Shown here: piece after piece, positions 1-6,288 of the stretch
Layout: every line of letters begins with the position of its first letter
Position numbering within the stretch: the first letter of the stretch is position 1
Assembly (NCBI GenBank): GCA_003151625.1
Contig: PLYC01000032.1
Coordinates: 52,037 to 100,347, forward strand
DNA from: Candidatus Doudnabacteria bacterium
GTDB taxonomy: Bacteria > Patescibacteriota > Doudnabacteria > UBA920
Reading direction: 5' to 3'
DNA length: 48,311 nt
The notes under the pieces: model-generated
The model's input: only the letters and a program-made list of their open reading frames with translations
What the model was told of the DNA's origin: nothing
Databases searched by the model: none
Made by a program: the position numbers and the translations under genes

Positions 1-140
1 TCGCCTTCGTGCACGGCGCCGATTTTGTGAATCATACCGGTGTTGTACAAAACACCTTCGGTAACCGTGGTCTTCCCCGCGTCAATGTGCGCGATAATCC
101 CAATATTACGGGTATGGTCTATAGAATATTCTCTGGGCAT
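1..140 (-). CDS. fusA: Elongation factor G, N-terminal fragment (runs off window)
   Basis: The first 46 residues are visible, beginning [20 protein letters not shown], followed by the G1 P-loop AHIDAGKTT and the start of switch I. This is the EF-G GTPase that drives ribosomal translocation. It is the third gene of the rpsL-rpsG-fusA (str) order, all on the minus strand. The start ATG is complement 138-140; the rest lies beyond the left edge. No SD is visible. The sequence just upstream is AT-rich and made of repeated AAATCT-like words that also precede glyA and tatD. Confidence 0.95.
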   Translation of the reverse strand, partial: MPREYSIDHTRNIGIIAHIDAGKTTVTEGVLYNTGMIHKIGAVHEG

Positions 141-210
141 AAGTTAAATTTAAGATTAAAGATTTTAGATTTAAGTTTGTTTTGCTTGTAGTTAGCCGAT
201 TTATCGGCTG

Positions 211-239
211 TTTACAAAATTCCTGGTATTTGCTATTCT
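211..239 (+). promoter_or_regulatory. Sigma70-type promoter of the 79-aa mini-gene
   Basis: TTTACA (211-216), a 17-bp spacer and TATTCT (234-239), followed by GGG. The same arrangement, TTTACA-N17-TATTCTGGG, drives the mini-gene at 2530. The expected 5' UTR begins with a small hairpin, GGATGT/ACATCC, at about 241-255. Confidence 0.65.
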
Positions 240-290
240 GGGATGTCCAACATCCGGCAATCGGTCGGAAATAGGACGGGAAGGAGGATT

Positions 291-530
291 ATGCCGAAGA
301 TTCGAGAAGGAAAGCTCGATGATGATTCTAAGTGGCGAAGGGGAGACAAGTTCCGAATCATTGCCGTAAATCACAAGTTTCAACCGATACCCCACTTTTC
401 AGCTCCTGAAGTAGGGCAAATCTACGAGGTAGTATGGTTTGAGGGGAGACCTCGGCTCGACCTCACATCGGGCTACACCACCTACCGTCCGTACACTTTG
501 AACGGGTTTACCCTCGAACTGGTGACCTAA
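291..530 (+). CDS. Orphan mini-protein, 79 aa, unknown function
   Basis: Starts at ATG 291 because AGGAGG (282-287) lies at ideal spacing; a longer reading frame upstream has no SD. The product (MPKIREGKLDD...) is soluble and charged, has no membrane segment and no motif I recognise; a central WFEGRPRLDL stretch and many Tyr/Thr give a beta-rich look. It stands alone with its own promoter and a hairpin terminator, on the strand opposite the str operon. Its codon use is richer in GC than the neighbouring ribosomal protein genes. It belongs to the mini-gene class described in the findings. Function unknown. Confidence 0.6.
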   Translation: MPKIREGKLDDDSKWRRGDKFRIIAVNHKFQPIPHFSAPEVGQIYEVVWFEGRPRLDLTSGYTTYRPYTLNGFTLELVT

Positions 531-536
531 CGTAGG

Positions 537-586
537 ATGCCGACACCGGCCGCAGCATTGCGGTACGGGTTGGCATTCTTTTTTTG
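537..586 (+). terminator. Intrinsic terminator of mini-gene 291-530
   Basis: Imperfect stem ATGCC(g)AC...GGTTGGCAT (537 to about 577) followed by CTTTTTTTG. It lies seven bases after the stop codon. Confidence 0.7.
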
Positions 587-690
587 TCTAAATTTTCAAA
601 GTTCCGATCGCAGATTTTTTCTGCACGCAGATTACGCGGAGCGCGATTAGCGACATCTGTGTCATCTGCGTTTTATCTGTGATCTAAAAT
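587..690. repeat. Degenerate word cluster (CGCAGAT) in the 3' UTR of rpsG
   Basis: Read on the minus strand, the word CGCAGAT or ACAGAT recurs about six times in roughly 90 bases directly after the rpsG stop, and the stop region itself (CGCAGATAA) is one copy. No coding capacity or terminator is seen. It looks like slippage or word-duplication sequence. Confidence 0.5.
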
Positions 691-1374
691 TTATCTGCGG
701 TTAAATCTAGCAAAATGCGCAAAAGCCTTGTTCGCCTCTGCCATTCTGTGCACGTCTTCGCGCTTTTTCATGGCTATACCAGTCTTGTTGTAGGCATCCA
801 TTATTTCTCCGGCCAAACGTTCGGCCATACGCATACCTTTTTTGCTTTTAGCCGCGGCCAAAAGCCAACGCATCCCTAATGTGGATTTTCTGGGTTCCTG
901 GACTTCCATTGGCACCTGGTAGTTGGCACCGCCAATGCGGCGGGATTTTAATTCCATTAAAGGAGCGACATTTTTTAAAGCAATATCAAATACGGCTCTT
1001 CCGTCTAATTTTTTATCTAATGTAGCGGAAGACCCTGAGCTTGTCGAACGGGGGCCGTCCAATTTCTTTTCCTGTTTTGGGGCGTCCGCGTGGACAACGG
1101 GCTTTTCAACAACTGTTTTAACTTCGGCGGCAGCTTTTTTATCGGACGCTTTGGCTTTGGGATCAACAGCCTGTTTTATGGGCGCTGATTGAGAAGCTGG
1201 CATTGCGGCAATTTTCTCGCCGACAATGTCCAAGGCATCGTAAAAAATCTTGCGCGCAACATTCTTTTTTCCGCGCTCCATTATGTAATTTATAAATTTG
1301 GCATATTTAACCGATCCATATTTAGGATCCGGAGCCGGGACATGTTTATCGTAACTTCTGGATTTTCTTGGCAT
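691..1374 (-). CDS. rpsG: 30S ribosomal protein S7 with an internal insertion
   Basis: uS7 binds the 3' major domain of 16S rRNA and nucleates the 30S head. The start is the ATG giving [20 protein letters not shown] (complement 1372-1374); the further-upstream TTG is unlikely. Conserved S7 blocks: [15 protein letters not shown] near residue 16, [15 protein letters not shown] near 141, and the C-terminal [16 protein letters not shown]. The protein is 227 aa against about 156 for typical bacterial S7. The excess is a Lys/Ala/Pro-rich linker at residues ~57-124, between helices, which contains a dispersed repeat (see 1001-1068). The core looks intact, so it should be functional. It lies between rpsL and fusA. 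Confidence 0.93.
   Translation of the reverse strand: MPRKSRSYDKHVPAPDPKYGSVKYAKFINYIMERGKKNVARKIFYDALDIVGEKIAAMPASQSAPIKQAVDPKAKASDKKAAAEVKTVVEKPVVHADAPKQEKKLDGPRSTSSGSSATLDKKLDGRAVFDIALKNVAPLMELKSRRIGGANYQVPMEVQEPRKSTLGMRWLLAAAKSKKGMRMAERLAGEIMDAYNKTGIAMKKREDVHRMAEANKAFAHFARFNRR
1001..1068 (-). repeat. In-frame dispersed repeat inside rpsG with flanking direct repeats
   Basis: The segment contains the 'gttcgacaagctcagggt' type element, translated as [12 protein letters not shown]. It is flanked by 14-bp direct repeats with two mismatches (1001-1014 and 1055-1068), both translated as KKLDG. Flanking direct repeats of this kind look like a target-site duplication. Confidence 0.6.
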
Positions 1375-1484
1375 AGTTTTTAGGTAGAAGCGAACCAATA
1401 CGCGAATTAATCATGCGAAGGTAAACGCGAATTCGCTTTTATTTTCGCGTTGCAGACTTCGCGTCTGTTTTCGCTTCTATTAAT

Positions 1485-1898
1485 TTATTTCTTCTTAGTT
1501 CCATACTTAGACCTGCTCTTCTTTCTCCCGTCGACTCCGAGAGTATCTAGTTTTCCACGAACAATGTGGTAGCGGACACCAGGCAAATCTTTTACACGTC
1601 CGCCACGGATCATTACAACGCTGTGTTCCTGCAGGTTGTGGCCAATGCCCGGAATGTAAGCAATCACTTCCATACCGTTGGTCAGCTTAACCTTGGCCAC
1701 TTTACGCAAAGCCGAGTTCGGCTTTTTCGGCGTAGTGGTATAAACCTTTAAGCACACGCCGCGCATAAATGGCGCGCCGGTTTTTATGAATAATGTCTTG
1801 TTCTTTATTAAGTTCTGTCTGCGCATTAGCGCCGGCGACTTGCTTTTGTAAGCAAATGGGTGCCGACCCTTACGCACTAACTGGTTGATTGTGGGCAT
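1485..1898 (-). CDS. rpsL: 30S ribosomal protein S12
   Basis: uS12 sits at the decoding centre of the 30S subunit. At 137 aa it starts [15 protein letters not shown] and carries the near-invariant [20 protein letters not shown] (the streptomycin-contact lysine region) and [20 protein letters not shown]. About a dozen extra residues lie between SKSPA and [10 protein letters not shown], as in the longer S12 forms. GGAG occurs a few bases before the ATG. First gene of the str operon; about 110 bp downstream of a terminator-like hairpin that ends the candidate ncRNA at 2008-2307. Streptomycin sensitivity is not deducible here. Confidence 0.96.
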   Translation of the reverse strand: MPTINQLVRKGRHPFAYKSKSPALMRRQNLIKNKTLFIKTGAPFMRGVCLKVYTTTPKKPNSALRKVAKVKLTNGMEVIAYIPGIGHNLQEHSVVMIRGGRVKDLPGVRYHIVRGKLDTLGVDGRKKSRSKYGTKKK

Positions 1899-2007
1899 TC
1901 TTTCTCCACTAATTCACGAATGTCACCAATTTCACGAACACTGGTTTAGTGTAATTCGTGTTATTAGTGAATTCGTGGATAAATTATTATCTTGAATAAA
2001 TATAAGG

Positions 2008-2307
2008 CATAAAAAAACTGACAAAAGATGTCAGATCTTCTGCTTTCGCATTTTAGGTACCCCGGCCTTCGCTTAAAGCTATGGCGGGTCAGTCTATCAA
2101 TGAATGATAATGTGACCGATCTCCAGAAACCTGTTGGAGTTGCTTCCCTATGTTTGCGACCGATAAAAGGTAATTCCCGCTTTCACGGGGGTTTCTTATT
2201 TACCCCTCACCAATTTGTTAATTGATTTAGGGATTGTCGCTGAACCAGAATATTGACCAAAATGGTTAAGATTTAAAACCTTGCCAAATTGGTGTGGGGT
2301 TCAATTA
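2008..2307 (-). ncRNA. Candidate ~300-nt structured RNA or str-operon leader
   Basis: A strong promoter (2313-2340) reads leftward into a stretch with no ORF that ends in a perfect 6-bp hairpin, CTGACA/TGTCAG (2018-2034), followed by seven U. Inside, reading minus: a long stem pairs ACCCCaCACCAATTTG near the 5' end with CAAATTGGTGaGGGGT about 90 nt later. Smaller hairpins follow: CCCG/CGGG with loop TGAAAG, and CTCCA/TGGAG. One copy of a dispersed 'gcc-ttcgc-taaagc' repeat lies near the 3' end. It matches none of the RNase P, tmRNA, 6S or SRP signatures I looked for. It could be an independent ncRNA or a terminating leader of rpsL-rpsG-fusA. Confidence 0.5.
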
Positions 2308-2312
2308 CTGCT

Positions 2313-2340
2313 ATTATACCAACTTTGCTAAAAAAGTCAA
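2313..2340 (-). promoter_or_regulatory. Strong sigma70-type promoter (minus strand)
   Basis: TTGACT (complement 2335-2340), a 16-bp spacer and perfect TATAAT (complement 2313-2318). One of the best promoter matches in the window; it points at the candidate ncRNA and the str operon. Confidence 0.75.
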
Positions 2341-2357
2341 CAACAATTTTTGTATAC

Positions 2358-2451
2358 GGCGTCATCCTGAGGGAGTGCAGCCGACCGAAGGATCTCGTTA
2401 ACTTTAAAGAGATTATTCACCCTCAGATGCATTCGGGTTCAGAATGACGCC
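2358..2451. repeat. Dispersed GGCGTCAT...ATGACGCC inverted repeat
   Basis: A 94-bp imperfect inverted repeat with ends GGCGTCAT and ATGACGCC, containing 'ctgagggagtgcagccgac'. A near-identical left half is found in frame inside leuS (about 20448-20500), and a related element lies at 22212-22312. Confidence 0.65.
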
Positions 2452-2462
2452 GGTAAAGTGCC

Positions 2463-2491
2463 TTTACAAAACTCTCTCTCTTTGGTATTCT
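2463..2491 (+). promoter_or_regulatory. Promoter of mini-gene 2530-2817
   Basis: TTTACA (2463-2468), 17-bp spacer, TATTCT (2486-2491), then GGG. Same layout as the promoter at 211-239. Confidence 0.65.
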
Positions 2492-2529
2492 GGGCTATCG
2501 CATCCGCGACAAAAGGAGGAAATCAATCG

Positions 2530-2817
2530 ATGGCGGAAGATACTTGCAACAGCTGGCCTACGCTAAGAGAGTACCTTTCAACAGAGACAACAACCCATAT
2601 GTGTCCAGGGTTGGAAGAACGCCAATCATTCTATCGAGACGGCCGTTTCTACCAAGTAGTGGGGTTTGGGATAGACGCTCCCATCTACGATGAAGACTTT
2701 GATGGCTATCTGGAAATTCTGAATGAAGCCAACTACTGTCTGTTTTGCGGGGCTAGGGTAGCTCCGCTGCCAGCAGATGGTCCTCTTCTCAAGGGACTTC
2801 CCCGCCTCGCTTTATAA
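2530..2817 (+). CDS. Orphan mini-protein, 95 aa, Cys pairs, unknown function
   Basis: Start chosen at ATG 2530 because AAAGGAGG (about 2511-2519) precedes it. The product has an HMCPG motif near residue 23 and YCLFCGARV near residue 69; the CxxCG resembles half of a zinc ribbon, and with the upstream Cys could form a partial metal site. No membrane segment. It has its own promoter and a GC-rich hairpin terminator. The codon use (CTC, GGC, CCC common) differs from the AT-rich neighbours and suggests recent acquisition or different selection. I do not recognise the family. Confidence 0.6.
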   Translation: MAEDTCNSWPTLREYLSTETTTHMCPGLEERQSFYRDGRFYQVVGFGIDAPIYDEDFDGYLEILNEANYCLFCGARVAPLPADGPLLKGLPRLAL

Positions 2818-2834
2818 CGCCGCCCACTCAACCC

Positions 2835-2890
2835 AAGCGCCGACACCCAACCGCAAACCAGCGGGAAAGGGTCGGCGCTTGAACTTTTTA
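2835..2890 (+). terminator. Intrinsic terminator of mini-gene 2530-2817
   Basis: Stem AAGCGCCGAC(a)CC (2835-2847) with GGGTCGGCGCTT (2869-2880), followed by GAACTTTTTAT. Confidence 0.75.
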
Positions 2891-2902
2891 TAAAGGGTTC
2901 GT

Positions 2903-2960
2903 GTGTCAAAGGTGCTCTTTGACATTTGGATATCGCAGTGTCAAAGAGCGCCTTTGACAC
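2903..2960. repeat. Nested TGTCAAAG palindrome, copy 1
   Basis: Two small hairpins, each TGTCAAAG/CTTTGACA, arranged as mirror images around 'tttggatatcgcag', so the whole can also fold as one 22-bp-arm hairpin. The right arm supplies the last six codons and the TGA stop of the M50-like gene 2941-3507. Nearly identical to 3539-3596. Confidence 0.85.
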
Positions 2961-3507
2961 TTAAAAAATATTTCCAGTAACCGGATTTTTTTAGGCAAAT
3001 TAAAAGTAAAATCAGCTGGATTACACCAAGCGTAAAAGCTGACGCCACAAATAAACTTTGATTCCACCCTAAATACTTCGCGGCCACCAAAGGTTCCTGC
3101 AAACCGGTAAAACGAAGGCCTAATATATAAGTCAGCATATCTAAAAACATCAGCGAGCCAAATAAAGCAATTGTTTCTAGTACAAAATTGCGGATTTTTA
3201 AAAAATATAAAGCATAAATTAAAAACAGAAAAAATATAGATGCCAGCCAGGTTGTACCGGACCCCATTAGCGTTACCCAGCCGAACGACCCGAACCGCAC
3301 AATGGTGTAAGCCACCTGTCCCAAAAACCCATGAAAACCGTGATAAAAGACTCTCGGGTAGACCTGCATCCCCAAAAATTCTATTGACGTAACCTGGCCG
3401 CCAAATCTTATCGCGGTTATAGCGTGTCCCGACTCGTGAATAACTAAATTCGCGGCCACCATTAGAACACCAATAATCAAAGCGGTAAAAATTCTTTTAA
3501 ATGGCAT
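2941..3507 (-). CDS. M50-like membrane metalloprotease-type protein, 188 aa
   Basis: Integral membrane protein with an N-terminal hydrophobic segment that contains NLVIHESGHAITAIRFGG near residue 21. HESGH is the HExxH zinc motif in a membrane setting, as in M50 (site-2 protease type) peptidases. Several more hydrophobic segments follow (about 85-105, 112-130, 150-172). The usual C-terminal DG motif of M50 is not evident, so proteolytic activity is uncertain. It sits in tandem with a clear M50 protease (3596-4222). The C-terminal residues (SVKGAL) are encoded by an inserted palindromic repeat. Paralogue or complex partner of its neighbour is inference. Confidence 0.7.
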   Translation of the reverse strand: MPFKRIFTALIIGVLMVAANLVIHESGHAITAIRFGGQVTSIEFLGMQVYPRVFYHGFHGFLGQVAYTIVRFGSFGWVTLMGSGTTWLASIFFLFLIYALYFLKIRNFVLETIALFGSLMFLDMLTYILGLRFTGLQEPLVAAKYLGWNQSLFVASAFTLGVIQLILLLICLKKSGYWKYFLSVKGAL

Positions 3508-3538
3508 TTATTTTTAGTTTTAAAAATCTACAAATCCG

Positions 3539-3596
3539 GTGTCAAAGGTGCTCTTTGACATTTGGATATCGCGATGTCAAAGAGCACCTTTGACAC
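3539..3596. repeat. Nested TGTCAAAG palindrome, copy 2
   Basis: Differs from copy 1 at only a few positions, including the same 'tttggatatcgc' spacer. It begins exactly at the stop codon of the M50 gene 3596-4222. Likely a repeated terminator-like or REP-like element. Confidence 0.85.
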
Positions 3597-4222
3597 TAAA
3601 GCCCTAAATCAATCCTAAATATTCTACTATACAAACCTAGTACCGGCAGTAAAATATTCTCCAGCCAGCCGAGGTATAAAAATATCAAAATTAAAATAAA
3701 TCCCCAGCGCTCAAGGCTTAAAATTTTGTTCATCCATTCGTCGGGAGCCAGAGCCACTATAATTTTACTGCCATCCAGCGGCGGAATGGGAATTAAATTA
3801 AAAGTCCCCAAAAGCAGGTTTACAAAAATCGCGTCCACTAAAATCGGATAAGCAATGGCATTGGCAAGACCAACCTTAATAATTAACCCGCAAATGACAG
3901 CCAGCGCAAAATTAGAAAACGGGCCGGCCAAGCTGACTAAAATCATACCGAGCTTCCGCGGGTGCAACTGGCTAAAATTCACCGGCACCGGCTTAGCCGC
4001 GCCAAAAATTATCGGGTGCGCAGTAAACGGCGCTTGCGCGAAATACATCAACGCAGGCAAAAGAATTGAACCGTAAGGGTCTATATGGGAAATAGGATTT
4101 AAAGTAATCCTCCCGGCTTCCCTGGCCGTATCGTCCCCCAATCTTTCCGCCATAAGCCCATGACAAACCTCGTGCACAATGGCGGAAAAAAGCAGGATTA
4201 TAAGAATTATGATTATGTCCAA
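3596..4222 (-). CDS. Site-2 protease family (M50) membrane metalloprotease
   Basis: 208-residue membrane protein. The first segment carries HEVCHGLMAERLGDDTA (zinc HExxH), followed by RITLNPISHIDPYGS, and a later segment has FNLIPIPPLDGSKI, the NPxPxLDG zinc/active-site motif. This is the standard short M50B/Rv-type layout of 5-6 membrane segments, cleaving substrates within the membrane. The start is TTG (complement 4220-4222) with AAGGA about seven bases upstream; no ATG fits. Likely housekeeping intramembrane proteolysis; substrate unknown. Confidence 0.88.
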   Translation of the reverse strand: MDIIIILIILLFSAIVHEVCHGLMAERLGDDTAREAGRITLNPISHIDPYGSILLPALMYFAQAPFTAHPIIFGAAKPVPVNFSQLHPRKLGMILVSLAGPFSNFALAVICGLIIKVGLANAIAYPILVDAIFVNLLLGTFNLIPIPPLDGSKIIVALAPDEWMNKILSLERWGFILILIFLYLGWLENILLPVLGLYSRIFRIDLGL

Positions 4223-4300
4223 TGTAAATCCTTAATCTTTTATCCATTATCCTTAACCGTTTTAGTCAAAGATAAATGATAAAGGATAATGATAATCTTC

Positions 4301-4329
4301 TTGACCATTATATCAAACTGTGTTAAAAT
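4301..4329 (+). promoter_or_regulatory. Promoter of rpmB
   Basis: TTGACC (4301-4306), 17-bp spacer, TAAAAT (4324-4329), 39 bases before the rpmB ATG. No SD precedes that ATG. Confidence 0.7.
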
Positions 4330-4368
4330 CTACTAGTTACTAAATTCTAACTTCTATCTACTAATTCC

Positions 4369-4542
4369 ATGCCCAGACAATGCACCCAATGCGGTAAAAT
4401 TTATTCCCGCACTATAAAGCGTTCCCACAGTATGAGAGCCTCCATTCGCAGGCTGTTGCCTAATTTGCAGTACGCAGTTTTTGACGGAAAAAGGGTAAAA
4501 GCCTGCACCAGATGCATTAAAACCAAGGCTAAGGCAAAATAG
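4369..4542 (+). CDS. rpmB: 50S ribosomal protein L28 (57 aa, zinc type)
   Basis: Starts MPRQCTQCGKIYSRTIKRSH and ends in KACTRCIKTKAKAK. The CxxCGK near the N-terminus and CTRCIK near the C-terminus form the Cys4 zinc site of the C+ form of bL28. The RSHSMRASIRRLLPNLQ block is the conserved L28 core. It is shorter than the 63-78 residues usual in other bacteria. Monocistronic: own promoter upstream and a strong terminator 14 bases after the stop. Confidence 0.9.
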   Translation: MPRQCTQCGKIYSRTIKRSHSMRASIRRLLPNLQYAVFDGKRVKACTRCIKTKAKAK

Positions 4543-4555
4543 TTTTATGATTAAA

Positions 4556-4580
4556 GCCCCGGATAACCCCGGGGTTTTTT
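4556..4580 (+). terminator. Intrinsic terminator of rpmB
   Basis: CCCCGG (4557-4562) pairs with CCGGGG (4569-4574), followed by TTTTTT. Confidence 0.9.
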
Positions 4581-4586
4581 ATTTGG

Positions 4587-4652
4587 TATAATAAAGATAA
4601 TCTTTCCCCTTGAGGGTCATCCTTTGGGACTTCCCGAGAGGATGGCCCTCAA
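4587..4652 (+). promoter_or_regulatory. -10 element and 14-bp 5'-UTR hairpin before the S41-like gene
   Basis: TATAAT at 4587-4592. Then TTGAGGGTCATCCT (4610-4623) pairs with AGGATGGCCCTCAA (4639-4652), with one G-U pair. The hairpin ends 18 bases before the ATG, where it could affect initiation. Regulation is inference. Confidence 0.5.
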
Positions 4653-4670
4653 CCCGAACCAATTAATACC

Positions 4671-5966
4671 ATGAAAAAACTCAATCCCAACACCGTGCCG
4701 TGGATTTTGATAACGCTAATAATAATCGGCGCGGGGATTTTTGCCGCGATAAAAATCAAGGGCAACAAGCCCGCGCCGGCCGCCAGCCTGCCCAAAAGCT
4801 CTTACCTGGCCTTTACCGACGAAGTTTACGACACCATCCAAAAAAATTACTGGGATAAAATTTCAGAGCCGCAGCTCACCAAACTTTACCAAGATGCTTC
4901 CGATAAGGTGTTGGGTAAATACGTACCTTTAACCAGCCCCAATAAGGCCGGGCTGGAAGCTATGATGTCCCAGGCCATGGACGGCTTAACCATAACGCAA
5001 AAAAATCTCTACACTTCTCTCTTGTCCGCCAACGTTTTAAACAACCTGCCGCCGGCCGGCCGCAGCGCGCTTTACACCCAAGCCTCCCAGCAAGCGCTGA
5101 TGTATGAACTCAATAACGTCACGCCGAACCAAAATCTTTACGCCGATTTAGGTGTTAACAACAACGCCACCGAAGCGCAAATCCAGCAAAGCTACCAAAA
5201 GCAGGCAGCGGACTTAAGCGAACAAAACACGCCCCAAGCCAAAGAAAAATTGGCCAAAATCAACAATGCCTACGCGACCCTGTCCAAGCCGTCCAGCAAA
5301 CAATTGTACGACGCTCAAGGCCTCCAGGCCACCATAATCAGCAAACAACTGTCGCCGAAAATTTTTTACATGCATTTTGTCCGCTTTTCGCCGACCACGT
5401 CAATAAAAGAATTTACCGACGCGGTCAACGGCATAAATAACCGGCCGGACGCGCTGATTTTTGATTTGCGCGGCAACATTGGCGGCTACCTGGATTTAAT
5501 TCCGCAAATGCTGGGTTTTTTTATTGGCCAAAACCAGGTTGCCTACCAATTCCTTAATCAGGGCAATTACCAATCGTTTACCACCTCCGCCGACAAATTG
5601 CCCGGCCTCCAGAGTTTTAAAAAAATAATAATTTTAATTGACGGGCAAGACCAGTCTTCCACCGAGCTGCTCGCCGGCGCGATGCAAAAATTTAAGGTCG
5701 GCGTTTTGGTCGGCACAAAAACTTACGGTTGGGGCACGGTGGAAAACGAGCAGCCTTTCCCCATTCCGGACCAGTTTGATTTTAACCAAATTTATTCGGT
5801 GCACTTAGTCACCGCCCTGACAGTCGTAGAAGGCCAGCCGCCAATTCAGGGCAACGGCATTTTGCCCGATATTGACGTTAGCGACAAAACCTGGCCGGCT
5901 AAACTGACGACAGCCACCGGTGACGCCTCACTGACTAAGACCGTGCAGAATCTTATAAGCCAATAG
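4671..5966 (+). CDS. S41-like (Ctp/tail-specific) protease homologue with a J-like domain; catalytic Lys missing
   Basis: 431 aa. An N-terminal membrane anchor (residues ~9-28) predicts an extracytoplasmic location. Residues ~154-218 (LYADLGV...LAKINNAYATLSKPSSKQLYD) read as a DnaJ J-domain without the HPD motif, in the position where S41 enzymes carry PDZ. Residues ~255-405 match the S41 core: DALIFDLRGNIGGYLD, then GQDQSSTELLAGAMQ (nucleophile Ser region, S329/S330) and GTKTYGWGTVE. The last is normally fGKG, whose Lys is the general base; here it is Trp354. It may therefore be a pseudopeptidase or use another base. Monocistronic, with terminator. Confidence 0.75.
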   Translation: MKKLNPNTVPWILITLIIIGAGIFAAIKIKGNKPAPAASLPKSSYLAFTDEVYDTIQKNYWDKISEPQLTKLYQDASDKVLGKYVPLTSPNKAGLEAMMSQAMDGLTITQKNLYTSLLSANVLNNLPPAGRSALYTQASQQALMYELNNVTPNQNLYADLGVNNNATEAQIQQSYQKQAADLSEQNTPQAKEKLAKINNAYATLSKPSSKQLYDAQGLQATIISKQLSPKIFYMHFVRFSPTTSIKEFTDAVNGINNRPDALIFDLRGNIGGYLDLIPQMLGFFIGQNQVAYQFLNQGNYQSFTTSADKLPGLQSFKKIIILIDGQDQSSTELLAGAMQKFKVGVLVGTKTYGWGTVENEQPFPIPDQFDFNQIYSVHLVTALTVVEGQPPIQGNGILPDIDVSDKTWPAKLTTATGDASLTKTVQNLISQ

Positions 5967-5975
5967 GTTATAAAA

Positions 5976-6003
5976 CTCCCTCCATGGCTGGCCGTGGAGG
6001 GGG
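5976..6003. terminator. Bidirectional terminator between S41-like gene and Cys-rich gene
   Basis: CTCCCTCCAtGG...CCgTGGAGGGGG hairpin between convergent genes, with TTTATTTATT on the plus side and GTTTTAT on the minus side. Confidence 0.7.
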
Positions 6004-6008
6004 TTTAT

Positions 6009-6164
6009 TTATTGATGTTCTTGATCTAAAACTTCCTCGTGCTTACCGTCAGTGCAGTTGCATTCCTTTAACGGTTGGCCGTGAAGCGAACAACTTTCCG
6101 CCTGGCAGGTGCCGGGAGTTTCCGATACTCCCCCGCACCCGCCGGTACATACATAGTGTGGCAT
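6009..6164 (-). CDS. Cys-rich 51-aa protein (CPR-type small metal-binding protein)
   Basis: Translation begins MPHYVCTGGCGGVSETPGTC and continues with ESCSLHGQPLKECNCTDGKH. Six Cys (including CTGGC and CNC) and several His suggest a metal-binding knuckle. Similar small proteins with a CTGGC...PG.C...HG.PL pattern occur, to my recollection, in Parcubacteria genomes. It sits convergent to the S41-like gene and shares its terminator. Function unknown. The ATG lies in an AT-rich region with no clear SD. Confidence 0.72.
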   Translation of the reverse strand: MPHYVCTGGCGGVSETPGTCQAESCSLHGQPLKECNCTDGKHEEVLDQEHQ

Positions 6165-6206
6165 AAATTTAAGATTAATTTTTTAATATTACTAATTTAA
6201 AATTAT

Positions 6207-6278
6207 ATCCTTTTGCTTTAGTGTGCCTACCTCCGCTAAAGCTACGACGGGCAGGCTAGTACGTTAATGCAAAAGGAT
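6207..6278 (-). repeat. Inverted repeat downstream of purH enclosing a dispersed GC-rich repeat
   Basis: ATCCTTTTGC (6207-6216) pairs with GCAAAAGGAT (6269-6278). The ~50-bp loop contains a copy of the 'cctccgctaaagctacgacgg' family. It may stop transcription after purH, but no U-tract directly follows. Confidence 0.5.
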
Positions 6279-6288
6279 TATTTTAATT

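Noticed and set aside
2008-2307. tmRNA, RNase P or 6S RNA identity for the candidate ncRNA
   Set aside because: No tRNA-like 3' end, no RNase P P4 consensus strands and no 6S-type single-bubble rod could be found.
2358-2451. Insertion sequence with a transposase
   Set aside because: The inverted repeat is under 100 bp and no transposase gene is present anywhere in the window; at most a MITE-like element.
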